Shown here piece by piece: positions 50,881-62,500 of a stretch of 64,000 bases of DNA. Made by a program: the position numbers and the translations under genes. Position 1 is the stretch's first letter; each line of letters begins with the position of its first letter. This DNA comes from Hirudo medicinalis (lineage: Eukaryota > Annelida > Clitellata > Hirudinida > Hirudinidae): contig MPNW01000151.1 in the NCBI GenBank assembly GCA_011800805.1, positions 1-64,000 of the forward strand. Reading direction: 5' to 3'. The notes beneath the pieces were generated by a model. That model was not told the DNA's origin, did no database searches, and saw nothing but the letters and a program-made list of their open reading frames with translations.

Positions 50881-53800
50881 ATGGTGATCACTTGTGTTGG
50901 TTGTAATCAATCCATCAAGGAGAAATTCTTGATGAGAGTCAACGGCAGACCATGGCATCCATCATGTCTTCAATGTAGTTCATGTAAGACCACACTCTCC
51001 GAAACATGCTTCCAGAGAAACGGGCTGATCTATTGTAAAAGTGACTTTTTCAAGTACTGCAAATAAATTGACAACTCACTCAAGGATGACTTGTGACCCA
51101 TCATTTTATTTATGCAGGTTTTTTGGGACAAAATGTGCCGGTTGTGGTCTTGGAATTTCTCCTCACGATTTGGTCAGAAAATCTCGGACTGACAGAGTTT
51201 ATCACGTACCATGTTTCGTGTGTTCCGTGTGCAGGAAAGAAGTGGTGACGGGGGAAGAACTCTTCGTCCTGGAAAATGACAAAGTTTTGTGCAAGGAGGA
51301 TTTTTTTTTCTCATGGCAGACAACGAATCAACAGGAGCACGAAGAAACCCCTCAAAGACTCCAGCGTGGATCAAACCAATGCACCTTCGGAACTAAGTCC
51401 TCTGGTAATTCTAAGTCAACCTCTTGAAAAACAAGGTGAGCTCTAGGATCTACTAAGTTACGTAATACTCGGTGGAAGCAAATGATTTATGGAATGTTTC
51501 TAATCCATCATCGTCTCGTGATGAAAGACAATTACACGCTTCTTTTTTGATTTTATTTTGAAAGTCACAACTTGAAACTGTTAAGCAGATTTTTAGGTGA
51601 ATAGAAGCCATAAAGTGTTCAGTATCTGCAATGTTTGACTGAAAAGATATGCAAATGAAAGCATTCAGATAGCATCGGGTCGGATATTTTCCTGCCAATA
51701 CTTGAGATAAAAGCATAATTCCCCTTCCTGCGATCCGAGAAAGTCTCAATTAAAAGGGGCTTTTGAAAAACTAGTAGAGAAGATAATTCACTAAAAGTTT
51801 TATTGCATCATCACTCATCAGCCGAACTGACACAATAATCCTTCTTCAAAGTCCGATGTCGACTCATTTGTGCGCTCGCCTCATTTCTAGAAGAGTTAAC
51901 TTTTGCTAACAGAGGTTTCATTCGTTCATAGAATCCTGTAGGAGTCAGGATATTGATGAAGAAGAGTCTCAGTGTTGTCCATCCTTAATCCCACAAAGCA
52001 AACACAGCGACAAAGAAGAGTATGTCGAAACTCCACATGCGACTGATAATTTCAAAAATGACACCATTCATGTCCAAGTCAATGACGACCTCAAAAAGAA
52101 TTTTCTCGACCAATCGGACGACGAGAGCCTTGCAGAATCCATCAGCAGTTCGACCAGTTTTTCTTCCAGTGCACTCAGAGAAACCGCCAAGAAAAATGAT
52201 TCGGACGTATTTGCTTCTGAGAATACGACCAACAACCGGAGAATGTTCACTTCTGGAGGGCAGGTCAGCATCAGTCTGGTGGGCAGCAACCTGCCAGGTG
52301 GCGCCGGAGCGAAGAGGAGAGGCCCGCGTACGACGATCAAAGCCAAACAGCTGGAAACGTTGAAAGCCGCCTTTGCAGCAACTCCGAAACCGACGAGGCA
52401 CATCAGGGAGCAACTTGCCAGGGACACCGGACTTAACATGAGAGTCATTCAGGTAGATACAATTCACTTGCTGCTTCAAGAGGTTTGTTGAGACATAAAT
52501 CATCTCGTGATGGGGGTGGATGAGGGGGTGGGGAAGGGAATAACGGAGGTGTGCGTTCGACTGTATCCAAGTGTGACGTGCACATATCCGTCACACTTGA
52601 TTAGTCGTTGAACGCAGGACTTTTCCATCCTTATACAAAAGAGGTGTGTTTTTAGATTTTTTTGCAAGGAGGAGAATTTAAAGATTTTCGCGAAAAATTT
52701 AAAAGTTCGAAGACATTTATCACAACAATGTTTTGACATTCGAGATGACGCTCATGACAATGAAGACAAGGACAATCCTGCCCGTCTGGATGGACGGAGA
52801 GGGATTTGTTCAAATCCTGTGCAGATAGCCAACTGGGGACTTGTGTAAATTGCGTTATTGAAAACTTGTAGCTTCGTGTGTTCTTTCATTCATGCGATCA
52901 TCTCTTCCATTTAACAAATTGCATCCAGCATTTTGAGACTGACACGACAACTTGTTTTGATTCTATTCTTATATTCACACGAGACAAAGAATGAAATGAA
53001 ATTCCCTGCAAGCTTTATCAGTCATGCGTGAAACAATAGGAGTCCCCTCTGAAGCATGTCTCGCTCTGCTGACCACAACACTAGCTCCACTTTCGCGTTA
53101 CCTCTAGGGTATCGTGAGTATACAATTTGTTGCTGCCGTCGAATTCATGTTTGGCGACAATCCAACTTTGTGCGTGTTCGGCTTCTTACTTCTATCACGA
53201 AACTATTTACGAAACAAAAACAATGGTGAACGCCCATTAGAGTCAAAGATGGAGATTGGAATATTAAACAGGAGCTGAACATGGATCGGTCGTGCTGGGG
53301 TTGGATGGGGAGGAAACAGATGCTGAGGCGTTCTTGTTGTGCTTGCGACTCAGGCGATGTTATCGCATTGTAATGCGCGCTCACCCTCCGCATCCGATGA
53401 CCTCTAACCTTCTCCCACCCTGACAGATCTCGTTCTATCTCCCTTCCTGGTGCATGTGGGAGGTACTTGGTGTGATGTATGGATACCCTCAAATTGTTTC
53501 CAGTCGCTTGTATGAAATAATAATTTGCACGATCAAGAAAACTTAGAGAATAGTCATAGTTCAGTTCAATATATCAAATTTAGCCTAAGAAAGCAAAATT
53601 TGAGCGTGGTTTAGTGGACTAATATTATTAATAGTAAGCTTTAAGTTAAAATAAAAGTTGACCTTCTCTTACCAAGTGATAAGATGTCAACGTTGTGTGT
53701 CTTTCCACAAACTCAAAAATAAAATTAATAAAAACTTCTAAAAAAAAATTATTGAAACATTCAGATTGAATCTGCACACTCTGAGCCAAATTCTCGATGA

Positions 53801-54385
53801 TTGTACTCACAAAACGAATATTTGAAGGACCACATCGTTCAAGTTTAAAAAAAACATAAAATACATGCCTTCAAAGCGTTGGTAAATGAAGTTACAATGG
53901 ATTACATCACATTAATATTTTATTAGGTCTGGTTTCAAAACCGCCGTTCAAAGGAAAGACGCATGAAGCAGATGAGCGTGTTTGGACCTGTCAGAAGGCA
54001 TCAGTTTCTCAGAAGTCCTCGAAGAGTTCGATCCATTCTCATGTCTTCCACGTCTCATCTCAGAGAACATTCGTCTGATCGTGAAGTCATGATGGGTGGT
54101 GGAAAAATGTTTTACGAAAGTGGGTAATTTGGATGTTGACTTTTGTGAGAATTTTGACTCCATTTGAAATTACTCTATCAAGATCAAAACTGTGACCCAG
54201 ACTTCTTTAGGAGTGGATTTTATCCTCAGTATTCCATGTCCCCTTCGCAACACCCTCATAGCGAATTATATGGTGCGGATTGTCAGCTCATTCCTCCATC
54301 TCTGTCACTGGATTCAAACGATCTCTTACCAAGTGATAAGTTGAAAGCCATTTGGACCTTTTGGATGAATGTTAAAATAACTTAA
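50881..54385 (+). CDS. LIM-homeobox transcription factor, Lhx1/Lhx5 (Lim1) class
   Basis: Nuclear DNA-binding regulator of the Lhx1/5 group. Proposed exons are 50881-51053, 51118-51404, 51949-52452, 53927-54119 and 54183-54385. LIM domain 1 starts [15 protein letters not shown] and ends YCKSDFF. LIM domain 2 has [20 protein letters not shown] and [13 protein letters not shown] serine/acid-rich linker follows, then the homeodomain [58 protein letters not shown], with the intron (52453-53926) splitting it before VWF as in other Lhx genes. The Lhx1/5 tail motif [10 protein letters not shown] follows. The exon 2 frame after LIM2 requires dropping one base of the T9 run at 51301-51309 if it ends at 51404, or a different splice. 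The last exon and its stop (54383-54385) are less certain than the domains. Confidence 0.9.
52453..53926. other. Lhx1/5 intron splitting the homeobox
   Basis: A 1474-bp intron with GT and AG ends (GTAGAT ... TATTAG). The minus-strand ORFs 52500-52739 and 53145-53492 carry no recognisable domain. No repeat from this window was seen in it. Confidence 0.5.
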
Positions 54386-54709
54386 TTTTTTTTCAGGTAT
54401 TCGTCAACGATCTGTTTCAAGCGAAGATTTATTTCCCCAATGCTTTCAACATTGTCTTTGAGTTTATTTTCGTTTTAAGTTGTTCCGCGCATATTCTCAA
54501 ATTTTTATTGAATTGAATTTGAAAACAAATGTAAACGATAACGCATTGTTTCATCAAGCATAATAGCAGGTGAATAATTTTTTCACATGTACAAAAGTCT
54601 CATGCACTCCTGAATTTAAATATGTACATTTATTGGATATTCAATAAAAATAAAAGTTTGAAACTTTAACACATAAGACTATTACACATGCGTTGCTTTA
54701 AACATCTAC

Positions 54710-56563
54710 AGTCTGGACGGAAACCATGAGGACACCCCATAATTTCCTAAATAATAATTGTTCATTAACGTCCGTTGCATAGCTAGATGATTAGGACGGT
54801 GCTCCCGCAACGGGAATCGAATCCGTGCTGCCATCGTGAGAGGCGTAAGTCTTAACCATTAGACCATGCGGGAGCNAATAATAATTGTTCATTAACGTCC
54901 GTTGCATAGCTAGATGATTAGGACGGTGCTCCCGCAACGGGAATCGAATCCGTGCTGCCATCGTGAGAGGCGTAAGTCTTAACCATTAGACCATGCGGGA
55001 GCATAATTTCCTGATAACTCACTAAATATAAGTTCAAAATTACTCAATTTTACACATAACATCACTTTATTGTTTACAGAGCGACCTGTAAAATTTCAAA
55101 TAAATTTAACAAGTAGAACTTGTAAAATATGCAAAATAGCATTTTACGGCCGTTTGGAAACAATGAGGACATCCTTACATATAACCAATAAAACTTGAAA
55201 TTTTTTATAGTTATGCAATCAAAATGCACTTTATGCAAATATTATCAATACATAAACCCAAAAAGAGTTAAAAAATATCTTGAAGTTTATGAAAATACTA
55301 TTTTATAAATGGCTGGAGGTAAAATGTTGTCTGACAAGGAGAGGGGGCAGATTGAGGCCTTCAGACAAGCAAATTATTCGATCAGGGAATTGGCAAATAG
55401 CTCAATCGATCCAAAACTGTCGTCTGGAACTACTTAAAGGCTCCTGAGGAATATGGAACAAAAAATAATCATGGAAGACCCAAGAAACTGACGATTCGGC
55501 AGCAGAGACTCCTGGTAAGAAAGGCTTCTTCAGGTAAATTTTCAGAAAATCAAATTAGAAATTAACTTGATTTAAAAATTTGTATAAGAACACTGTTAAG
55601 TTATTTGAGATAAGTGGTATTTTATTTTATGAAAAAAAAGATTAAAGATTCCAGCTCTTAAAAACCATCACAAGTTGGCAAGAGTAGAATGGGCCAAAAC
55701 CATGCTCTCCAACAAGATGGCTGGGGTAATATTATTTTTTCAGATGAGAAGAAATTTAACCTGATGGACCTGTTGGTCATCAGTTCTACTGGCATGACCT
55801 CAGGTTAGAAAAAGAAATTTTTTAGCCGAAATCATGGAGCATGATAGGTGATGATTTGGGGAAGAATTTCCAGTGAAGGATTAACTGAATTGGCCTTTCT
55901 GGATGGGAGACAGTCTTCAGCAGATTACATCAAAGTATTAGAAGATCATCTTCTGCTTTTTGGGGAAGCTTATTATGGAAAACAAATTATTTTCCAGCAA
56001 GATAATGCCCTGATCCATACTTCCAAGTTGACGAAGACAACTTTTCCAGAGCAGAAATTTCAAAGTTATGAGTTGTCCAACCTGATCCCCAGACTTAAAT
56101 CCTATAGACAACGTCTGGGGAATGTTTTCAAGACCGGGTTATAACAGTTTTTTTTATAAAAAACAGTTCCACTCCAAATCTGATCTGGAAAACGCCTTTA
56201 GGAGTGCCTGGAAAGAGCTGGATGTAAAATTCGTAAAAACCTTAATAAAATCAATGGATAACAGATGCGTTGAAGTTATTGAGAATAAACGAAACATTAT
56301 TTCTTATTAATAAATTGTTTTTCTTGTTTTCGCGAGATTTGAGTCATTTGCGATGATTTTTGATAGTGTCATTCATGGTTATTGAACGCCTCGAAATCAC
56401 GTTTTCTGAATTTTTAAATTAATGCGTGAAAATATCTTGACGAAAATTTAAGAGATAATCACAAATATATAATTACACAACATACTAAAGTTCCCCCACA
56501 ATCAAATTTTTGTTTAGAGAGTTATCACGAAATAATGAGGTGTCCTCATGGTTTCCGTCCTGA
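54710..56563 (+). mobile_element. Tc1-like DNA transposon, inactive, with nested SINE
   Basis: The left end CAGTCTGGACGGAAACCATG follows TA. The right end (reverse complement) is GTCAGGACGGAAACCATGAG, next to TA. The transposase lies on the plus strand at about 55310-56310: N-terminal HTH MAGGKMLSDKERGQIEAF and QANYSIRELAN, then frame changes, GRPKKLT, a DDE region with VMIWGRISSEGLTELAFLDG, ADYIKVLEDHLL and IIFQQDNALIHTS, and C-terminal MDNRCVEVIENKRNIISY. At least three frame changes or stops make it dead. Relatives of the same family are at 7701, 38430, 38612 and 42228. Confidence 0.85.
54750..55001 (-). mobile_element. Two identical SINE units within the Tc1 terminal repeat, 11-bp TSD
   Basis: Two 125-bp units in inverted orientation (54751-54875 and 54877-55001) look identical and are separated by one ambiguous base (N at 54876). 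Each has the GCTCCCGCA ... GCGGGAGC pairing, box A (read in reverse) and box B, and the common tail. The pair as a whole is flanked by CATAATTTCCT (54739-54749 and 55002-55012). One target duplication for two units suggests either a dimeric insertion or an assembly duplication at the N. Confidence 0.88.
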
Positions 56564-56719
56564 CTATATAGATCATAATCTGTCATTTTTCAACCGAATG
56601 AGGTCATAAGAAATGTTCGCTGTCCTTCGTGGGTTTCTGTCTAAACATTTATGAAGATTTTGAAGAAGGCCCCCAATCTACATATCTATACCCTTTTCTA
56701 TAACGAAAATTGATTTTAA

Positions 56720-56945
56720 ACTTTTATTTCTTTAGTCTGGCTAATTCAGATTCGACTGTTGAGATGATCTCAATACTATCAAGCAATTCAAAGGTCATTT
56801 CTCGTCAACCGAGGTTTCTGTTTTCAAGCCTTCCCGCTGTATGGAACTTCCCTCCCTCTCAAGAGGTCACTTGTCCCTGGAGCTCTTCAAGCGTCACCTG
56901 AAGATTCATCTCGTCAAGACGTCCTTCGAGAATCCAAGATAACAT
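56720..56945 (+). mobile_element. LINE ORF C-terminal end
   Basis: The plus strand reads SRQPRFLFSSLPAVWNFPPS, and in a shifted frame GHLSLELFKRHLKIHLVKTS. This is the WNxLP ... LFKxxLKxHL pattern of LINE reverse transcriptase C-termini, with one frame change and a stop. It is a truncated relic, related in kind to 42441-42650 but clearly a different family. Confidence 0.65.
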
Positions 56946-56949
56946 GAAC

Positions 56950-57889
56950 CAAAGTGCCTCTCGCCATACAAATTAACTTTATTATTAAAATTAAATTAAT
57001 AAATTTATTTATAAATTTATATTAAAATTAAATTAAAATGATTGTTGCTGGAACCGCCACAACAAATGGAATGAAATAAAAATAAATCAGAATAGGCTCA
57101 AATCGCTTAACGAGAAGAATTTTTTTAAATTTATAAGCAATCCATGAAGCAATCCGTCACTTGTGATGATAAAACTTAAATTACAACGGGCTACTTAACG
57201 CGAGTTTAATGTAAGTGGAACTCTAAGGAAAGCCTAATAGTCTAATTTCTGCTCATACGTCGACGCTGAAATCCGTTTTATTTGATATTTGGTCCATTAT
57301 TTTTCTGTTTCATTAAAATAGCCTAGGAAGAATCTGTAATTGATGATGACCCGCAAATTAGGCCATTAAGAAGTTGTTTGAATTTTTAATTGCTCGCCAT
57401 TATTGCTGACATTTGTAACAATGATGACGATCATGGCAATAAAATTAAATGATACTTAAACAGCACTTAATAATGCCTTGATATTAGAACAATTTGATCA
57501 TATCTTTCATCTATTGCATGGTACATCTATGTACAATATGTTTTGTAGGAAATACTTTTAGACGTGCGGTTTTTGGTAATTGGTACTCGAGTACCATAAG
57601 GTTTTTAGATACACCATTCTGTAGAATAAGTTAAATCCTTTAATTTGATTTGTTGACTTCTGATTTGTCATTTTGCTTGTCGCCGTAAAATTAAAAATTT
57701 GTTTTTGATAGCATATGTGTAATTTCGGTTAATTAATTTTTGCTAATTATTTATAATTTAACAATATTATATACATTGAAATTATATTTTTGTATTGATA
57801 AATATGATTATAAATATGTATTAAATACAGCAAAAACACTATCCAATTTCAAATTTATAACAATAAATTTTTGGTTAAATAATGAATAT
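56950..57889. other. AT-rich spacer
   Basis: No supported gene. TTAAAATTAAATTAA-type short repeats at about 56988-57040. The 57740-57931 ORF is K/Y/I/N-rich, as expected from AT-rich noncoding DNA. Confidence 0.4.
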
Positions 57890-58775
57890 ATACTTGAGGG
57901 GCAAGATGCCCATTTCCTATTTAATTACTGACTTTTCAATCTTGCTAGGTTATTATGGTTCGTACTTATAAAAGAACGTCCACAAGGGGATCTTATGGTA
58001 TTGAAGCCTTAAAAAAGCTGTAGTCGGTGTGCTAAAAGGGAAACTAAGCAAGAAGAAAGCAGAGCTCCATGTATGGTGTTCCTCGTAAAACTAATACTAG
58101 GTTCATGAATGAAATGGTTCCAAAATGAATGAAAAAATTCCAGGTTCATTCGGTAGATATATATGATTGAGGTATCGATTGGGTATCTTGAAAATGTTGT
58201 AGTTGAACATGCAATAAACATTTTTTAAAAACAAGACAAAAGGGGTGAATTGTATGCAGTCAATAGTATCTTATAAATGTTTAATTTGTGACAAATTGTT
58301 TGTTGACCCTCCCAGTGAAGAATGGATCCAGTGTGGCAAATGTAATGGATGGGCTCATGAAGAATGTACAGATGGAGTTAACTTCAGGCTTCATATGTGA
58401 TTTTTGTCGAGCTTCAGTTTTAAAAATTACAAAGATATTGTGATTAAATGAACCAACCTATTAAACATTTCTGCTTTATATTGACTGGTGTAAGTAATGT
58501 AATGTTTTTCTTCACGTTTCAGTGTTCAAAAAAGTGTTCAGTGTTTTTGAAGTTCATTAAAGCTTAAGAAATTAAGTGCAGTGCATGATGTCCATTTTGG
58601 GAGCTCTGATAGAATCGTTTTTTTTGCGTAAATAGAAAATGATTTTAAAGTTGATATATAGCTATAGCGTACATGTATATAGCCAAGAGGTTGTAGCATT
58701 TGATGAAAAAGATTTTGTAATTTTTTTGCCTTACATTATCTAGTCTGAAGGGTAATGCCGCTTTTCTCCCCTGAA
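57890..58775 (+). mobile_element. Internally deleted pogo-like element retaining HTH and PHD finger
   Basis: An ATG at 57955 opens MVRTYKRTSTRGSYGIEALK, and after a one-base frame change AVVGVLKGKLSKKKAEL, the psq/pogo N-terminal HTH. About 150 bp later a C4HC3 PHD finger appears: YKCLICDKLFVDP, EEWIQCGKCNGWAHEECTDG, and after another frame change GFICDFCRA. The catalytic DDE region between them is missing. Some pogo/Tigger-type transposases are known to end in a PHD-like finger. Possible ends are TTGAGGGGCAAGATGCCC near 57893 and, on the other side, GGGTAATGCCGC...CTCCCCTGAAA near 58750-58775; these limits are tentative. Confidence 0.6.
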
Positions 58776-59561
58776 ACAAATAAGTAAGTGAAACTAAAGC
58801 GGCCACAAACGAAAAAACAATTGGGCTGCATAGGCGTGGCCACGGGGAGGGGGAGCCGATTGTTGGTCAAATGACGGCAAAAGCCTACTCGCAAAGGCAG
58901 CGATGTTTGGTACCTAACTCCATCCCTAACCCCTCCCTACCCTTAGCCATAACCCTAACCTTACCTCATGACCCTGGAAATCTCTAGCTGTCGTTGCCTA
59001 TGAGTTGGCATTTGCCCGTCACTTCTCCAGCCACCGTGCCTCGTACCCTATCAGTTTGCCACTTGATATTTGTATAAATCAATATAATTCATAAATATTT
59101 TATTGATCATAATACAGCCCCAGTCATGTAGGAAAGCTACCCCTCCAACGTCAATATTTATTACATATTATAAGTTTCGATAACTAAGTTGCAAGTGTCT
59201 TTGCTTTCCTTATGTGTCTTAATTGAAAAGACGTGAAGAGGGGATAATTATTCTAAATTAATGTCCTGTTTCCAGAATTATTACGTAATCTATACCGCTT
59301 TTGAATAATTTTTATACAATCGCAGAATAGATATGCTTTTTAAAATAAACATAAAAATAAGTACTTATAAATTTACCCTAAAAGTAATTTTTTAATTATC
59401 CAACATTGTTTAATATTGTAAGTTTTAAATGTTATGCGATTGATACTTTATTTTCTTTGTTCGGAAATATTGAGGTGTTTTCGTTTCATCGTCGATTTTT
59501 ATCTTATGCCTGAATTTTGGCTTGCATATGATTCTGCTAAACATAATAAAAAGCAGAAGCG
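58776..59561. other. SMG9 upstream region
   Basis: No gene found. It contains a C-rich tract with CCCTAACCC-like words (about 58922-58962) and then AT-rich sequence up to the SMG9 start. No TATA box was recognised near 59500. Confidence 0.35.
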
Positions 59562-62500
59562 ATGGTGATGGCGGACTTTAATGATCAAAGAAGGAGAAAA
59601 CGACTTGTTAATAAGGTTGGTAATTTCGCTAAATTGTTAATAAATATGAACTAAAGACTTACTTCGGGAAATATAATGTTGTTTTGACATTTTAATATCG
59701 ATGCAACAATGTTAGGTTAGAAATTAATCCTCAGATAACCAAAAGCCAATGCTTCAGCTATCATTTGGCTTTTTCAATAATTCTAGATTATTTTGTTTGT
59801 GAGTTGACATACTTATGCCCTGTTTTTATGATATCGCGGGCTGATTCTGTTATGATTGCATAACTTTCAATTTGAAAGAGTTTCGAGGAAAAGGCATCTA
59901 CACATAAAAATTTTATTTTAAATGTATTTTATAATTACTAATTATTTTCAAGGAGAGGCAGAAAGTTGAAGATATGCCTCAGCCATTGAAAGTTCCCATC
60001 ATATTATCAAAAAATCCTGTAACTACGTGCGACAAGGTTGATACTTCGTTGTTGAAATATCGCTTTATAGTTTTAAGCTAAAGTTACCAAACTTTAATGA
60101 CTTAGAACAATGATGAGTCAGAAAGTTCGAAAAACCAAGAGAGAATATCAGTTCTGTCAAAATCATCTAAAAGGGAAGATTTGTCAGTACCTGCAAAAGT
60201 AAAACATGTGGCCAATGGCATCACACCTGATTGTTCTTCTAAAGTTACTGGTGTGCAAAATCGTGAAAATCCCATGAGAGGTGTGATTCTTTATTTTGTT
60301 TTTAACACTTTAAGTTACAGGATCAGAACTTCAATATTTTATATGCATTAAGTGATTATTTGTTCATGGACATCCCTTAGCATGCATTTTTACTATGGAT
60401 CAATACCACATTTTGAGCTTTTTTGTTGAATTAACCCATTTGTTTAGCATAAACTGCATTCTGCATTTAACTATAATATACATTCCTAAAGTTAGTCAGA
60501 AAGGGTGTGTATCATTAAGTTATTAGAAAGGAAATGATATTTATATGAAATCACATTGAAAGATTGAATGGAAAATGTCAACTGTGATTACAGTTGCAAA
60601 AAAGCAATATTTTTCTTATTTCAAAGCATCAAAGTTTGAGGATGTTTTGAATAGATTTTTGAGCAGTTTGATGCATTTTTAATAGGGCTGCAGATCGATT
60701 ATTTTTTCAATCGCGATTAGTCGCGAGATTAATATTTTTAATCTTAGTTAACGCATTTTTAATCGCACCATCCCATTTTCCAATAAATTTCCCAATACAC
60801 TTCATTTTTACAACAAAATCAGTTTTANAATTTATAAAATAATTTTATGAAATTAAAAAAAATTTAAATAAGTTAATCGTCGCGTTAATAATTTTAATTG
60901 CAAAATTTTTTTAACGCATTAATCTTCCGTTAACGCACATAAATCTGCAGCCCTAATTTTTAATATAAAATTAATTAGAAAGGATAGGTAAAAATTGAGC
61001 TGTTGAAAGTTAGTACTTGAAGTTTAATATCGATGCAACAATATTAGATTAGAAATTAATCCTCAGATAATCAGAAGCCAATGCTTCAGCTATCATATGG
61101 CTTTTTCAATAATTCTAGATTATTTTGAGAAATTTGAAAGAATAACTATGGTGTTTTCATTATCATTTTATGTCATATGTTTTAGACTTGGCTCTTACTC
61201 TAAATTATCCTGGAATGGTACTTCCTTCCAAACTCATCAGTGGACTTCTTAAATGGAATGATGCCGGTAACGAAGTGAGTGACTGACTACTTTTTCCAGA
61301 GTGTGTCATCGCAAATAAAATTTAGCCAGGCAGCTATTATTTCTCTATGCATGTAAAATGTATAATTTTCTTGGGAAATTTATCATGCATGTTGACTTTG
61401 TTTTCAACTGATGATATTTAACCTTTACATATTTTTATTAATTCATAAAGTTAATGGTTAACTGGGTTAAAAGTTAATTGGGTGAATTTATATGGAACAT
61501 CTGTCAAATAACTGTAATTATAATCACTTTAGTTGAAAATAATTATGAAAGTATTTGTTAATTATTTCAGTTTATGGTTGAGCAGACGGATTACGTTGTT
61601 GTTGGAGTTTTGGGACTTCAAAATGTTGGCAAGTCAACAGTTCTGTCCTACATTGGGGAAGTTCCTGAGAAGAATAACAAGTAATTTGCACAGAAAGATT
61701 TATTACATGTAGGAACATTGTTTAAATGTTGTATGTTGTACAATGTTGTCAGGTTGATCTTCAAGCCTCAGATAAAGGGCACAAGAGAGTCTGGAGTGCA
61801 TGTGACTTCTGGAGTGGACATGTTTGTCACCAAAGAACGGATGATATTGCTGGACAGCCAGGTAGTTTTGTTTGATTTTAATCTTTTCAATTTGATTGGA
61901 TGGTTTTTCATAAATTAGTTTTTTTACAGGCATTACTGAGTGTTTCACATTTGATTGAACTCAGTCGTCATGAAAAGAAGCATGCACCTGATTTTGCAAG
62001 ATTTGATGCTGGCATTGACATTCAAGTAGGTCTATTATTCAGGGGTGAATGTGAAATTGAATTTTTAGTTTGCTAGGTTGCTAGGCAGGTTTTCATTTGC
62101 TTGGTCCCTTGATTTATACTGACAAACAAAAATCTTCAACTAGTTTTTGGAAGGTTGAGTGACTAATTGATAAGAACCTCCAAGGAATTTCTAGTGAGTT
62201 CTAAGCCCATTTGCTTATATTCTTCTGGGGTTGGGCTGCACCCAGTTGTTGGTCAGGTTTATTTACTAAACTTCAGTTCTGCAATCCTTCAACTGATTTT
62301 CTTTGGATCTTTTGAGAGACTTTTGCTCAGCAAAGGCTTAAGAAACTTCTGGACTGTTAGCTTCTTATGGATGATTTGTTTCTAATTGCATGGCCACCAG
62401 TAAAGTGCTGATTCAAGCAAGACATTCTTTTGTCTTTTCTCTTGAAATTATCTCTTTTGGCAATTCTGGTAGCAAATTTGGACCTGCGACCAGACGGTTC

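Noticed and set aside
51985..52503. 172-aa antisense ORF over the Lhx1/5 homeobox exon
   Set aside because: It is the shadow of a GC-richer coding exon. The sense frame carries an unmistakable homeodomain.
54776..54875. tRNA-like sequences with perfect 7-bp acceptor pairing, possible tRNA-Glu(CTC) genes
   Set aside because: The anticodon stem has only one or two possible pairs in the CTC register, and each copy is joined to the same non-tRNA tail and flanked by target duplications. They are SINE heads.
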